Below, piece after piece: positions 17,181 through 24,391 of a stretch of DNA of 24,391 nucleotides. The notes under the pieces are model-generated. The model searched no databases and was not told where the DNA came from. It saw only the letters and a program-made list of their open reading frames with translations. Position 1 is the stretch's first letter. Each line of letters begins with the position of its first letter. The stretch covers positions 434,412 through 458,802 of the forward strand of contig BFEA01000865.1 of assembly GCA_003427395.1 (NCBI GenBank), read 5' to 3'. The position numbers and the translations under genes are program-made. Source of the stretch: Chara braunii. Taxonomy: Eukaryota > Streptophyta > Charophyceae > Charales > Characeae.

Positions 17181-18820
17181 ATAAACTATTCAAAGACTCA
17201 CTATCTTGAACACACAATCTTTTATTCCCTGCGCTCCACCAAAGATCGAGTTATATAGTCAGATATGCCAAACTCAATCACTAGCGCACCCAGGTAATCT
17301 GCCCTTCACGATAGTGCATCATCCACTTTGTTGTACTCTCCCTTGATTGGATCAAGTTGGTAGTCACACATGTCTATCACTTGAATCCACCGTTTAATTG
17401 CGTCAAAGAGTACAGGCTGTGTCTTAATCCAACGCAAAGTCTCATGGTCAGATCTCAAGTAGAAGAATCCGACTAGGAGATAGCGTCTCTAGTGGACCAG
17501 CGCTCTGTAGAGGGCATAAAGTTCACGCTCATACATGGACTTTGTTAGCTTTTAGAATGGCATCTTTTTGCTCATGTACTCGATTGGCCTCAACTGTTTC
17601 CCTTCCCTGTGTGCAAGGACCGCGCCTATGCCATATTGGCTGGCGTCTGTGGTCACTACAAATGGCTGCTCAGGGTCCAGAAGTTTGAGGACGTCGTAGT
17701 GTGTCAAAGCATACTTCAATTTCTTGAAGCTTGCTTCACACTCTTCAGTCCACTCCCAAGGGGTGTCAAGGCGAGTAAGGTCATTTAGTGGGGAAGCTAT
17801 AGTACAAGTTCTTAACAAACGGACGGTAATAGCTCATCACCCCCAAAAATGACCAGACCTTAGTAACAGTCTGGGCCAGTCTCGTATGCTGGCCACGTTA
17901 GCATCGTCCGGCCTTAAACCATTCGTGGAGATTTCATGACCCAAGTACAAGATCTTGGTGCAACTGAACTCGCATTTCTCCAAGTTTACCTTGTATTGGT
18001 GCTGTCTTAGGAGACCTAGCACTGTTTTCAAGTGCTCAACGTGCTCCTCTACAATCTTACTAAAGATAAGCATATCATCAAGGTACACGACGATAAACTT
18101 GTCTAAGTAACCATGAAAATTCCTATTCCTTGCATGCTGGAATTTTCCAGGGGCATTGCATAGGCCAAAGGGCATCACCACAAACTCGTACATATTGTAC
18201 CTGGTTTGAAAGGCGGTCTTGTGCTGGTCCTTAGTTCTAATAGCAATTTGGTGGTATCTGGACTTTAAATCTATCTTGGTAAAGTACCTGCATCCCTGCA
18301 CTCTATCCAATAGGTCGTCGATCCGGCGTAGGGGCTTTGCGTTCTTTACGGTGATGGCATCAAGGCCCCTATAGTCAATGCACATCCTTAGTGTAACGTA
18401 ACGGGAGGTACTAGGCCGAATCCATCCCTTCTCTGTGAGCTCTTTGAGTTGGTGGCGGAGCTCATCCAACTCCGCAGGAGACATCCTATCGATTCGTCCT
18501 CTAGGCACCTTACTACCTGGGACAAACTCTATTGCATGGACTACCTCCCTTTCCACCACGCATGTGGGTTCCTCAAAAAGGTCGGAATACTGACCGACGA
18601 CTGATTCTATCTCTAGAGGTGATTTTACGACCTCCCCTTTCTCAGAGACAAAGACTAGATACATGCCTTCCTCGCGACTCTGCTTATAGTAGTTATAGAA
18701 GGAAGATGCACACATGCACCCGTAGTTTTCCACTAACCTGCTAGCTTTGAACTTCTGCAGTCTAACGGTTTTATCGTTGGGCAACTTGTGGATCAATACC
18801 TTTCTATCCCAATCGAACTA
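17181..18820 (-). pseudogene. pol (RT-RH): Family-C reverse transcriptase-RNase H (broken)
   Basis: RT motifs: RIDRMSPAELDELRHQL, GWIRPSTS, RMCIDYRGLD, the first Asp in TKIDLKSRYHQIAI, VVMPFGLCNAPGKFQ, catalytic YLDD (~18085-18074), and GHEISTNGLRPDD. Roughly a dozen residues normally found between GWIRPSTSRY and LRMCIDY (the YGAPV...KK stretch) are missing, an in-frame deletion near 18400. After RDWPR (~17870) the frame shifts twice within ~60 bp before TIASPLNDLTRLDTPWEWTE. RNase H begins VVTTDASQYGIGAVL (~17650) and runs through SDHETLRWIKTQP to a degraded ADALS motif. In-frame stops: TAG 18818-18820, TAA 17552-17554, TAG 17489-17491, TGA 17306-17308, TAA 17222-17224. No functional enzyme is possible. 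Confidence 0.85.
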
Positions 18821-19468
18821 AAGTTGAGCGACCTCGAGGTAGTACATACCTAGCAACATGTCAAAAGGCAGTTCGTCGCTGACAAGGAATGAGATGTTAT
18901 GTCTCACTCCCCTCCTCCATAGAAGAAAGTACGGACTACGTCCTTGACATAGTCCTAGACAACCATGCGGTGCCTGTTGGTTAGCGTAGATGCTACAGAT
19001 CTGCTAAGCGGCTGCACTTGTCCCCTAAGCGCAGCCTATCCACACAAGCACGATTGATGAAGTTCCGTGTAGAGCCTATGTGTGCGAAGACACCCACTTT
19101 GCGGCCACCTACATCAACCTCTACCACGAAATGTTCACCTTTAGGACCTTTACTAATCATCGCCCAAGAGCCTCTGGGGTCCTTCCCTTACCACTCAGTC
19201 TATAACTCTTCCCGGGACTCTACCACATCTCTCAAACAGAGCACCGGTGGGTCTGAATGTGTCTGCGGGGCGATGGATGGGTCACTAGCCTCGGCCAGCG
19301 CCTGAAGTGGGGAAGGCAACGTTACCACTTTAGCACGAGTAAGAGCGGCTAACACTTCTACTAGCCCGAGGTGTTTCCCTACAAAGTGCTCGCAGAAACA
19401 CTGCCTGGGTTCGAAGATAAGCCCGCCACTGTTGGAGAGGCTACCTTCGTTGTAACTTTTTTGCCTCG
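18821..19468 (-). pseudogene. pol (PR): Family-C aspartic protease region (active site lost)
   Basis: This lies between the Gag knuckle and RT. The retropepsin signature is recognisable as FAHIGSTRNFINRACVDRL (~19090-19030) and the flap/C-terminal part as DELPFDMLLGMYYLEVAQ (~18880-18830). Where the family has the catalytic D-S/T-G triplet this copy reads His-Ile-Gly (19074-19082), so the active Asp is gone. It is further interrupted by stops TAG 19200-19202, TAA 19188-19190 and TAG 18955-18957. Register changes occur near 19020 and again near 18910. Upstream, a poorly conserved linker contains QTHSDPPVLCLRDVVE. Confidence 0.75.
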
Positions 19469-21079
19469 GCACGTTCTAGACATGTGGCCATAGTTGCCAC
19501 AGTTCATGCACGTGCCCCTAGCAACTCGGTCTCTCCACACCTCATAATCTAAACCAAGTTTTGCCCATGCAGGTGTTCCTTGGTCGCCCTGACCCGTAGA
19601 CCGACCAACCTTCTGCTTCCCGGTCCCCCTAGCTTTTTATTGGATAAGCGCCATGACTCCCCCATCCGAAGTCTCGCTGGCTCCATCCTGCTCTGCCGCA
19701 TCCCCTAGGTCTGGGAAGTCGTCAATCTCAGTTGCCTGACCATCATTGTCGACAATCATGAGTTGACCTTTCTTCTTCCAGTCCTGGGGAGGTCTCTTCT
19801 TCCTACCATCTCCCTGACTCTGATGAGCGGACCCAAGCTTAGCCTCTATGTCTAAGGCTTTCTTGCTGAATGAGGCGAAGCTATGCTGCTTGGTCAATGT
19901 AGGCCTCGTCCACCAGCTTATTTTTTACATTTGTGAGCAAAAATCTCAAATAATATGTGAGGAGTACCTGTGGGTCATATCGCACACCAGGTACTACGAT
20001 CAGACGTTCTACGGCGTTTGTGACCTCGCGTACAGTCTGGTACCTTTTGGAACACAGATTGTTTATCGCGTCAGTGGCCTTCTGAGCCCCTTGAGGGTCA
20101 CACCACCTGTTGTACACAGTCCGCATGAATTCTTCCAATCTCTGAGCCTGAGCCCAAGCATCGAAGTTCTGACCATAGCCCTGCTGCTGCACTAACCTAT
20201 TTAACCAAAGCGTTGTCGATCCCTCTAAAAATGAGGCAGCCACTATAACTTTTTGTTCTGGCATTGTAAGCTTGTGCAGCACATAAGTGGGCACAATCCT
20301 CACCCAGGTGTCCAGGTCCTCTTCCTTCTTCTTGTCGCCAGAGAAGGGCTTAGGATTCAGCAAGGGAATCTTGGGCATCCACAACATAGGCTGGATTTGC
20401 CCAGGTGACTGTTGCAGTGGCTGCATAGCCACTGAGACAGGTTGTTGCATGCTAACCTGCGGCTGTCCAGACAATGGCATTGTAGCTGCCACCGTCCTCG
20501 TCGATACAAAAGAAGAGATAAGAACCGGACCACTAGCTACTGGTTGTCCGCCTGAGAGAGACATGCCATACATAGGTGTAAAGGATGGCCCTATCGACGA
20601 CGCCGTCACTGAAGGGCTTGCAACCGAAGGGGGAACTACAAAGAATTGGGGCTGCCTCATGACTGGACGAGGTCCCTGAAGTGCAGCCATAATTCCTTTC
20701 TGGCCTGCCACTAGTTCAGCCAACACTTCCTACTTAACTACCTGTGTTTCTGCCACACAAAGTAGCGCAGCGCCCGATCAACAGGATTCAATGTAGACTC
20801 ATCTTGTTCTTCTAACCATCTTAGCTCCTGCAACCTAGTGCCTAACCTGACTTTTCTCAATCTAGCCCTTTCTCTTCTCTCTTCTACTTCTCTCAGTTGC
20901 CGCTGCAACTCATCATGAAGAGCTTCTGCTTGGAGGATCTCATAATCCTCCGGCGTGAGCGGGGGCTGCTGGCTGACTTGCAAACCAATAGTATGACTTA
21001 TGGAGCCTTGGGTACTCTGACTGAGTCCTGACGAAGAGACTTGAGAAGAGGCCTGTGACATGGCAGAGGAGGTAGCCAT
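19469..21079 (-). pseudogene. gag: Family-C gag (coiled-coil, capsid, CCHC knuckle; broken)
   Basis: Probable start is the ATG at 21079 (MATSSAMSQASSQ), with A at -3 and G at +4. Near the N-terminus a charged heptad-like stretch (ELQRQLREVEERRERARLRK) suggests a coiled coil. A Q/P/S-rich linker follows, then the capsid-type domain (DTWVRIVPTYVLHKL ... VIVAASFLEGSTTLWLNRLV ... AWAQAQRLEEFM), a basic/acidic segment (DGRKKRPPQDWKKKG, IDDFPDLGDAAEQD), and a perfect CX2CX4HX4C knuckle CMNCGNYGHMSRTC at 19469-19510. Damage: a register change near 20760, TAG at 20730-20732, a further break near 19880, and TAA at 19637-19639. The knuckle and protease frames differ just downstream. The arrangement matches Gag of chromoviruses. 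Confidence 0.8.
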
Positions 21080-21989
21080 GGTTACACCTATGCTAGCTAT
21101 ACTCCTAGCCCTGGCGCTAGCCTCAGCGCTCGTCGTCCTCCGCAATGCCGCCCTCGAGAAAATAGTATAGCGGTAACTAATAACTAATGTCAGATCCTAC
21201 AGGGGATGCTAATTCTATTTTTAGATTACTGCAATGAGCCTTACTTTTCGGTTTGATCTAGCTGATCAAGAGGCAGTTTAAGGACAAACCCCAAGGTCCT
21301 CGAGAATTATTTAACATCGCAGATAGGACGACGATCACAGCTAGATTCAACACCGAGTCCCCAGCCAGAAATATTTAAAGACGGTCTGGTAAGCGTCTGT
21401 CAAAGGGCTGGCACACCCTGCATGACCTCTATTGTGCAAGTAGTAGAACCAAGGAGTTGCGGCAAAGCATGCGTGTACTAGTCCCAGTGGGTTGGCATGG
21501 TGACCGTGCCCCGAGTGCTTCGTCCAAGGCCCTTCAGAGGATTCGCCCGTCCCCCACCAGCTTGTTGCTCAGGAAGAATGTCGACTCTCAAGGTAGAGCG
21601 CTCGCGACACCTGAGAGGACTCTGAAGACAAAACTCACTTCCTCACGGTAAGAAGTAATAAGGAGGGTAAATAAGGAAGAGAGCAACGTACCTCATAATG
21701 CTACCCCCAACCACAAATTTCTCACCGGCAACCTGATGTGCATTTATGATGACCGGTCTTTGCCTCGGCACAACCAACAACAGAATGCAGTTCCACCTCG
21801 GCTTAAATGCCACATCAGCGAGCTCTTATCATCCAGCGTACACCCCTAATGTTGCCACATAGCTTTCCGGCGCGCCCACACGATCCTGGTCCGCCTATCA
21901 TTCAACGCCCAAACCTTATTACTGGTCCACACCTCATGCGAAGCACCAAACAACTATTGCGAAGAATCAATGAAACGCAGTTCGAACCA
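21080..21989 (-). other. Family-C untranslated leader
   Basis: About 900 bp between the PBS and the probable gag ATG have no credible ORF. The part from about 21255 to 21989 aligns with the plus-strand leader at 4831-5595. Leaders of this kind normally carry packaging and dimerisation signals, which cannot be identified here. Confidence 0.7.
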
Positions 21990-22001
21990 GCTCCAATACC
22001 A
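21990..22001 (-). promoter_or_regulatory. Primer binding site of family-C element
   Basis: On the minus strand TGGTATTGGAGC lies 3 nt after the LTR terminus TTGCA (22005). It matches the initiator Met-tRNA PBS (TGGTATCAGAGC) at 10 of 12 positions; the copy at 4819-4830 matches at 11 of 12. Confidence 0.8.
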
Positions 22002-22004
22002 AAT

Positions 22005-22991
22005 TGCAAGGAAAATGAGCAATAGCGAGATGACAATATCCGAAATGCACAATCACATTGAAGGCCAGATAGTATCACAGTGTCCAGAAAGCAGAATTGC
22101 ACCAATATAACACCAATGAAGAATCGTAACACCGAAAACCAACGTCAATGAGAGCTTGCTCTCGCCACCACCAACATGAGTGTCCAGGCCCTTTCTCCCT
22201 ACTTGGCGCTCGGCGCCCAGCCTACTTCCTACACAGCTACTGTCTGCCTACTAATTGACAATGCAACTGTTGACGTCAGCAGCCTACGAAGTACTTGAAG
22301 ATGTCGCCCATGCAGACCATCGCCAATACTAGGTATGTGCCCTCACATCATCATCATCATCATCCCTCTTCTCTCTCCCCTGACTTACACCCACGTCTTC
22401 CCTCTGTACACCCGAAGACCACCCCTGCACCTCACTGTAGACCAAGCCCAAGCCAGCTATGAAGGCTCGGTTATGGCGCTGCCCTGACTCGCACACGACC
22501 GTACGTGCTCGCACCTTGCCTCTCAGCGCCAGCAGCAGCCCACAAGCGTCCGCTCCAGCAGCGCTGCCGCTACCATGCAAGTGCTGAATGAGAGCCCCGA
22601 CAGCAAGCTCTTTCCTATATGGAAAGAGCCTGCCTCCTCCGGCAGCCTGGCTGGCCTGGCCCTCTGCCGAGAAGCTTCCGGTAGGCCCCAGGAGGTTGTG
22701 CCTCGGATGCAGCTGATGGGCCTCGTTCGGTTGGGCCTCCTAACTGTCTGTGTATGAGGCTGCGATTCTTGCCCAGGGCCTGCATTTTCCGGAAAGGCCT
22801 GGAAGGCCGTGGAATCTCCTTGCTGCTCGGCCTGTGTTTCCCTCAACCAACTGGCGCGTCACAACTGCCTGGACCCCAAATACAAAATTGACAACAGAGG
22901 GCCTCTCACGATTTGTTAGGCCCGCCTTCACTTAGGGCAGGCACTTCTGTAACAGGGCCCCTTAGGCCTGTCGAGGACCCTGTTCCTCACA
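22005..22991 (-). repeat. Family-C LTR, copy 3 (5' LTR)
   Basis: A 987-bp LTR, TGTGAGGAACAGGGTCCTCG...TTTTCCTTGCA on the minus strand. It is homologous to copies at 3805-4815 and 14829-15780 and contains the conserved palindrome (22607-22629) and a (TCA)n run at 22346-22365. The S/Q/R-rich frames inside have no support as genes. Confidence 0.85.
22607..22629. repeat. LTR palindrome (copy 3)
   Basis: GCTCTTTCC (22607-22615), loop TATAT, GGAAAGAGC (22621-22629). Same sequence and LTR position as copy 2. Confidence 0.85.
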
Positions 22992-23368
22992 TTTATATTC
23001 TGTCGCTTGCAAAACCAAGGCGGATATCCTTGTAAGGGTATTCGTGCTGACACCGTGCCTTAAACCACTAGTACCTCTGCCAGTGTTGGGAAATTACAAG
23101 TTTTCGCCAGCTCCTGAAGAAATCGGGGGTGGGACCCAGGTTCAACAAGTTACATAAATCTTAGTTTTCTTTTGCCCGCGAGTGAAAGGAAAAGGGTAAC
23201 AAAAAAATGCTTTCTGTACTGCAATGATATCGTGCAGGGTAGTCTAGGAGGCCGTGCTCACAGTCTTCCTCTATAGAACGCATCTTACGGCAAACACGGT
23301 CTGAAATTTTTCTTTTTTTTTCTTTCTTGTGTGTTTGTTATGAGTCCCCTGCCAACGAGGCAGGGCGA
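22992..23368. other. Non-coding flank right of element C
   Basis: No gene or RNA gene is recognised. It includes a T-rich stretch near 23308-23330 that resembles the T-runs ending each unit of the neighbouring tandem repeat, so it may be a decayed extra unit. Confidence 0.4.
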
Positions 23369-23790
23369 AATCCGTGATCTGCTCAAGCTGTGTTTCCTCA
23401 GAGGATTGTAATGCTCATCATATTGGAACTCAGAGGAATGCACCCAGCCATTGTCACTGTAGAATTCCTGCTTCCATTTTATTTTTTTTCCTTTCTGTTT
23501 CTGGAATCTGACAGTGGAATCCGTGATCTGCTCAAGTGGTGTTTCCTCAGAGGATTGTGAAGCTGATCACACTGGCACTTAGAGGAATGTATCCAGCCAT
23601 TTTCACGACCGAATCCGTGTTTCCTTTTTTTTTTTTTTCCCTTGTCTTTCTGGAATCAGACAACCTGGCCACGGGGTTGAGATGCCCTCACTGAGGGCAC
23701 ACTCACACTACCACTTCCAAGAATGTATACAACTACAATCACGGCCATAGCTTTTGTTTCCTTTTTTTTTTTTTCTTTTCTTCTTTTGTG
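23369..23790. repeat. Tandem repeat, ~149-bp unit, about three copies
   Basis: Unit 1 (23369-23517) and unit 2 (23518-~23666) both start AATCCGTGATCTGCTCAAG and share TGTTTCCTCAGAGGATTGT, AGAGGAATG, CCAGCCATT, a T-run and TTTCTGGAATC. Unit 3 (~23667-23790) is more diverged but keeps the CCACTT..AAGAATGTATAC..AATCACGGCC..TTTGTTTCC-T-run half. Each unit ends in a T-run of about 9-13. No protein is encoded. It may be a local satellite or a duplicated promoter/regulatory segment; nothing decides. Confidence 0.8.
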
Positions 23791-23964
23791 AGTTTCACGT
23801 CGCAACCTGCATTTTTTATTTGAAAAAACTGCGCCTGTGACCGCTGCACAGTTCCGAATTGGTAGAAATAACAGTCCACTGCAAGATTGGGCCGTGAGCA
23901 GTTACGAATCAGCAAAAAAAACAGTGAACTGCGCTTTAGACGGCCTACCGGTTCGATAATAGGC

Positions 23965-24028
23965 AAAAACGGGAGGTGGCCTGGCAGCCCTGGCCTAACA
24001 GGTACCGGTAGCAGGCCCTCCCGTTTTT
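23965..24028. repeat. 12-bp inverted repeat with 40-bp loop
   Basis: AAAAACGGGAGG (23965-23976) pairs with CCTCCCGTTTTT (24017-24028), and a longer T-run follows. The loop contains GGCCTGGCAGCCCTGGCC-like dyads that could extend the fold. No neighbouring gene is identified. Confidence 0.7.
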
Positions 24029-24136
24029 TTTTTGCTTTTTTTTTCCCCTTTTTGGCTTCTGGCGGGAATGGGTTCAGGCTGGAAAACGATCCCACTTTGT
24101 CAGTCCGTGTCCGTTAAGTTGCGTTAACACCCGCCC

Positions 24137-24140
<4 letters not shown>

Positions 24141-24168
<28 letters not shown>
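24141..24168. repeat. (CT)14 microsatellite
   Basis: Pure CT dinucleotides. With the array at 24281-24320 it brackets a 112-bp non-CT insert. Confidence 0.9.
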
Positions 24169-24170
<2 letters not shown>

Positions 24171-24186
24171 TGCTGGGAACACCAAA

Positions 24187-24231
24187 GTGCGAATGTATCT
24201 GGTCCATTGGCTGCGCCAGATACATTCGCAC
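24187..24231. repeat. Perfect 16-bp stem-loop followed by T-run
   Basis: GTGCGAATGTATCTGG (24187-24202) and CCAGATACATTCGCAC (24216-24231) are perfectly complementary around a 13-nt loop. Four bases later on the plus strand a run of about ten T residues begins, an arrangement like a Pol III-type termination signal after a hairpin. A (CT)14 array is 18 bp to the left and a U6 fragment 13 bp to the right. No RNA family is recognised. Confidence 0.8.
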
Positions 24232-24244
24232 CTGTTTTTTTTTA

Positions 24245-24275
24245 CATCCTAATCTTATCTTCTCTGTATCGTTCC
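24245..24275 (-). ncRNA. U6 snRNA fragment (central region)
   Basis: On the minus strand GGAACGATACAGAGAAGAT matches the conserved centre of U6 snRNA, including an intact ACAGAGA box. It continues as AAGATTAGGATG, which equals U6 GATTAGCATG after a 5-nt local duplication and one substitution. The 5' stem and 3' third of U6 are absent: (GA)20 sits just upstream and an A-run follows. It is a fragment, not a gene. Confidence 0.7.

Positions 24276-24280
<5 letters not shown>

Positions 24281-24320
<40 letters not shown>
24281..24320. repeat. (CT)20 microsatellite
   Basis: Pure CT dinucleotides immediately upstream, on the minus strand, of the U6 fragment. The remainder of the window (24321-24391) is GC-rich and shows no feature. 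Confidence 0.9.
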
Positions 24321-24323
<3 letters not shown>

Positions 24324-24391
24324 GCCACCCACTCCGCTCGGGCTTGCGCTCTCGCTGCTGCCCGTCGGGCGCCCACCCACCTACTCCTGCT

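Larger units (their letters stand above)
14829..22991 (-). mobile_element. Family-C Ty3/Gypsy chromovirus, near full-length but dead
   Basis: An 8.16-kb element with all parts in canonical minus-strand order: 5' LTR (22991-22005), PBS (22001-21990), leader (to 21080), gag (21079-~19469), protease, RT, RNase H, integrase, chromodomain (stop at 15798), polypurine tract (15793-15781) and 3' LTR (15780-14829). The two LTRs differ by many substitutions and one ~45-bp deletion, so it is old. No matching 5-bp target duplication is seen (14824-14828 ACTTA versus 22992-22996 TTTAT). That fits age, edge erosion or rearrangement. Coding damage is listed under the individual parts. Confidence 0.9.

Noticed and set aside
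16044-20732. Stop codons read as Gln (alternative genetic code as in some green algae)
   Set aside because: The same elements use many CAA/CAG codons, also carry TGA stops, frameshifts, a deletion and a lost protease Asp, and the family-A gag frame runs ~420 codons without TAR. Decay is simpler, though a genome-wide code test would settle it.
14824-22996. Target-site duplication of the family-C element
   Set aside because: The 5 bp outside the LTRs (ACTTA and TTTAT) do not match; I do not claim a duplication.

Overview
This window looks like a transposon-dense, gene-poor stretch of a streptophyte (land-plant or charophyte-type) nuclear genome. I see no intact host gene. Evidence for a plant-lineage eukaryote: two families of chromodomain-bearing Ty3/Gypsy LTR retrotransposons (chromoviruses), initiator-Met-tRNA-type primer binding sites, and a U6 snRNA-like copy whose 3' end carries the plant-type U6 sequence rather than the animal one. 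A charophyte alga such as Chara is my best guess from the feel of the element proteins, but the window does not prove it.

Layout, left to right. 1-1027: poly-T tract, an 11-bp-type minisatellite, a small hairpin, no genes. 1028-2988: remnant of a family-B Gypsy element on the minus strand, with 186 bp of LTR tail next to a gag pseudogene and no pol. 3011-3804: a strikingly AT-rich block. 3805-5595: a plus-strand family-C 5' LTR, its primer binding site and leader, broken off before gag. 5810-6807: a partial family-B LTR. 6808-7720: poorly resolved, with one weak ORF carrying a zinc-knuckle-like motif. 7721-9300: a 51-base poly-C run, a minus-strand U6 pseudogene, a long CT microsatellite containing the single N, and 1.2 kb of pyrimidine-rich degenerate repeats. 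9601-13911: a 5'-truncated family-B element on the minus strand (3' LTR, polypurine tract, chromointegrase, RNase H, RT). 14161-14828: possible piece of a third LTR element. 14829-22991: an almost complete but heavily mutated family-C element on the minus strand (5' LTR, PBS, leader, gag with CCHC knuckle, protease, RT, RNase H, integrase, chromodomain, polypurine tract, 3' LTR). 22992-24391: three ~149-bp tandem units, two long hairpins, and a CT array interrupted by a 112-bp insert that holds a U6 fragment and a perfect 16-bp stem.

How the parts relate. Within each Gypsy element the modules would once have worked as one Gag-Pol unit: Gag packages RNA, protease cleaves the polyprotein, RT/RNase H copies the RNA primed by initiator tRNA at the PBS and by the polypurine tract, and the chromointegrase directs insertion. 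All copies here are dead: family-C pol alone carries many in-frame stops, several frameshifts, an RT deletion and a protease lacking its active-site Asp.

The most unusual signals are the repeated juxtaposition of (GA)n with U6-derived sequence, the perfect hairpin beside the second U6 fragment, a palindrome conserved in all three family-C LTRs, a duplicated PPT/LTR edge, and a segmental duplication inside the family-B integrase core.
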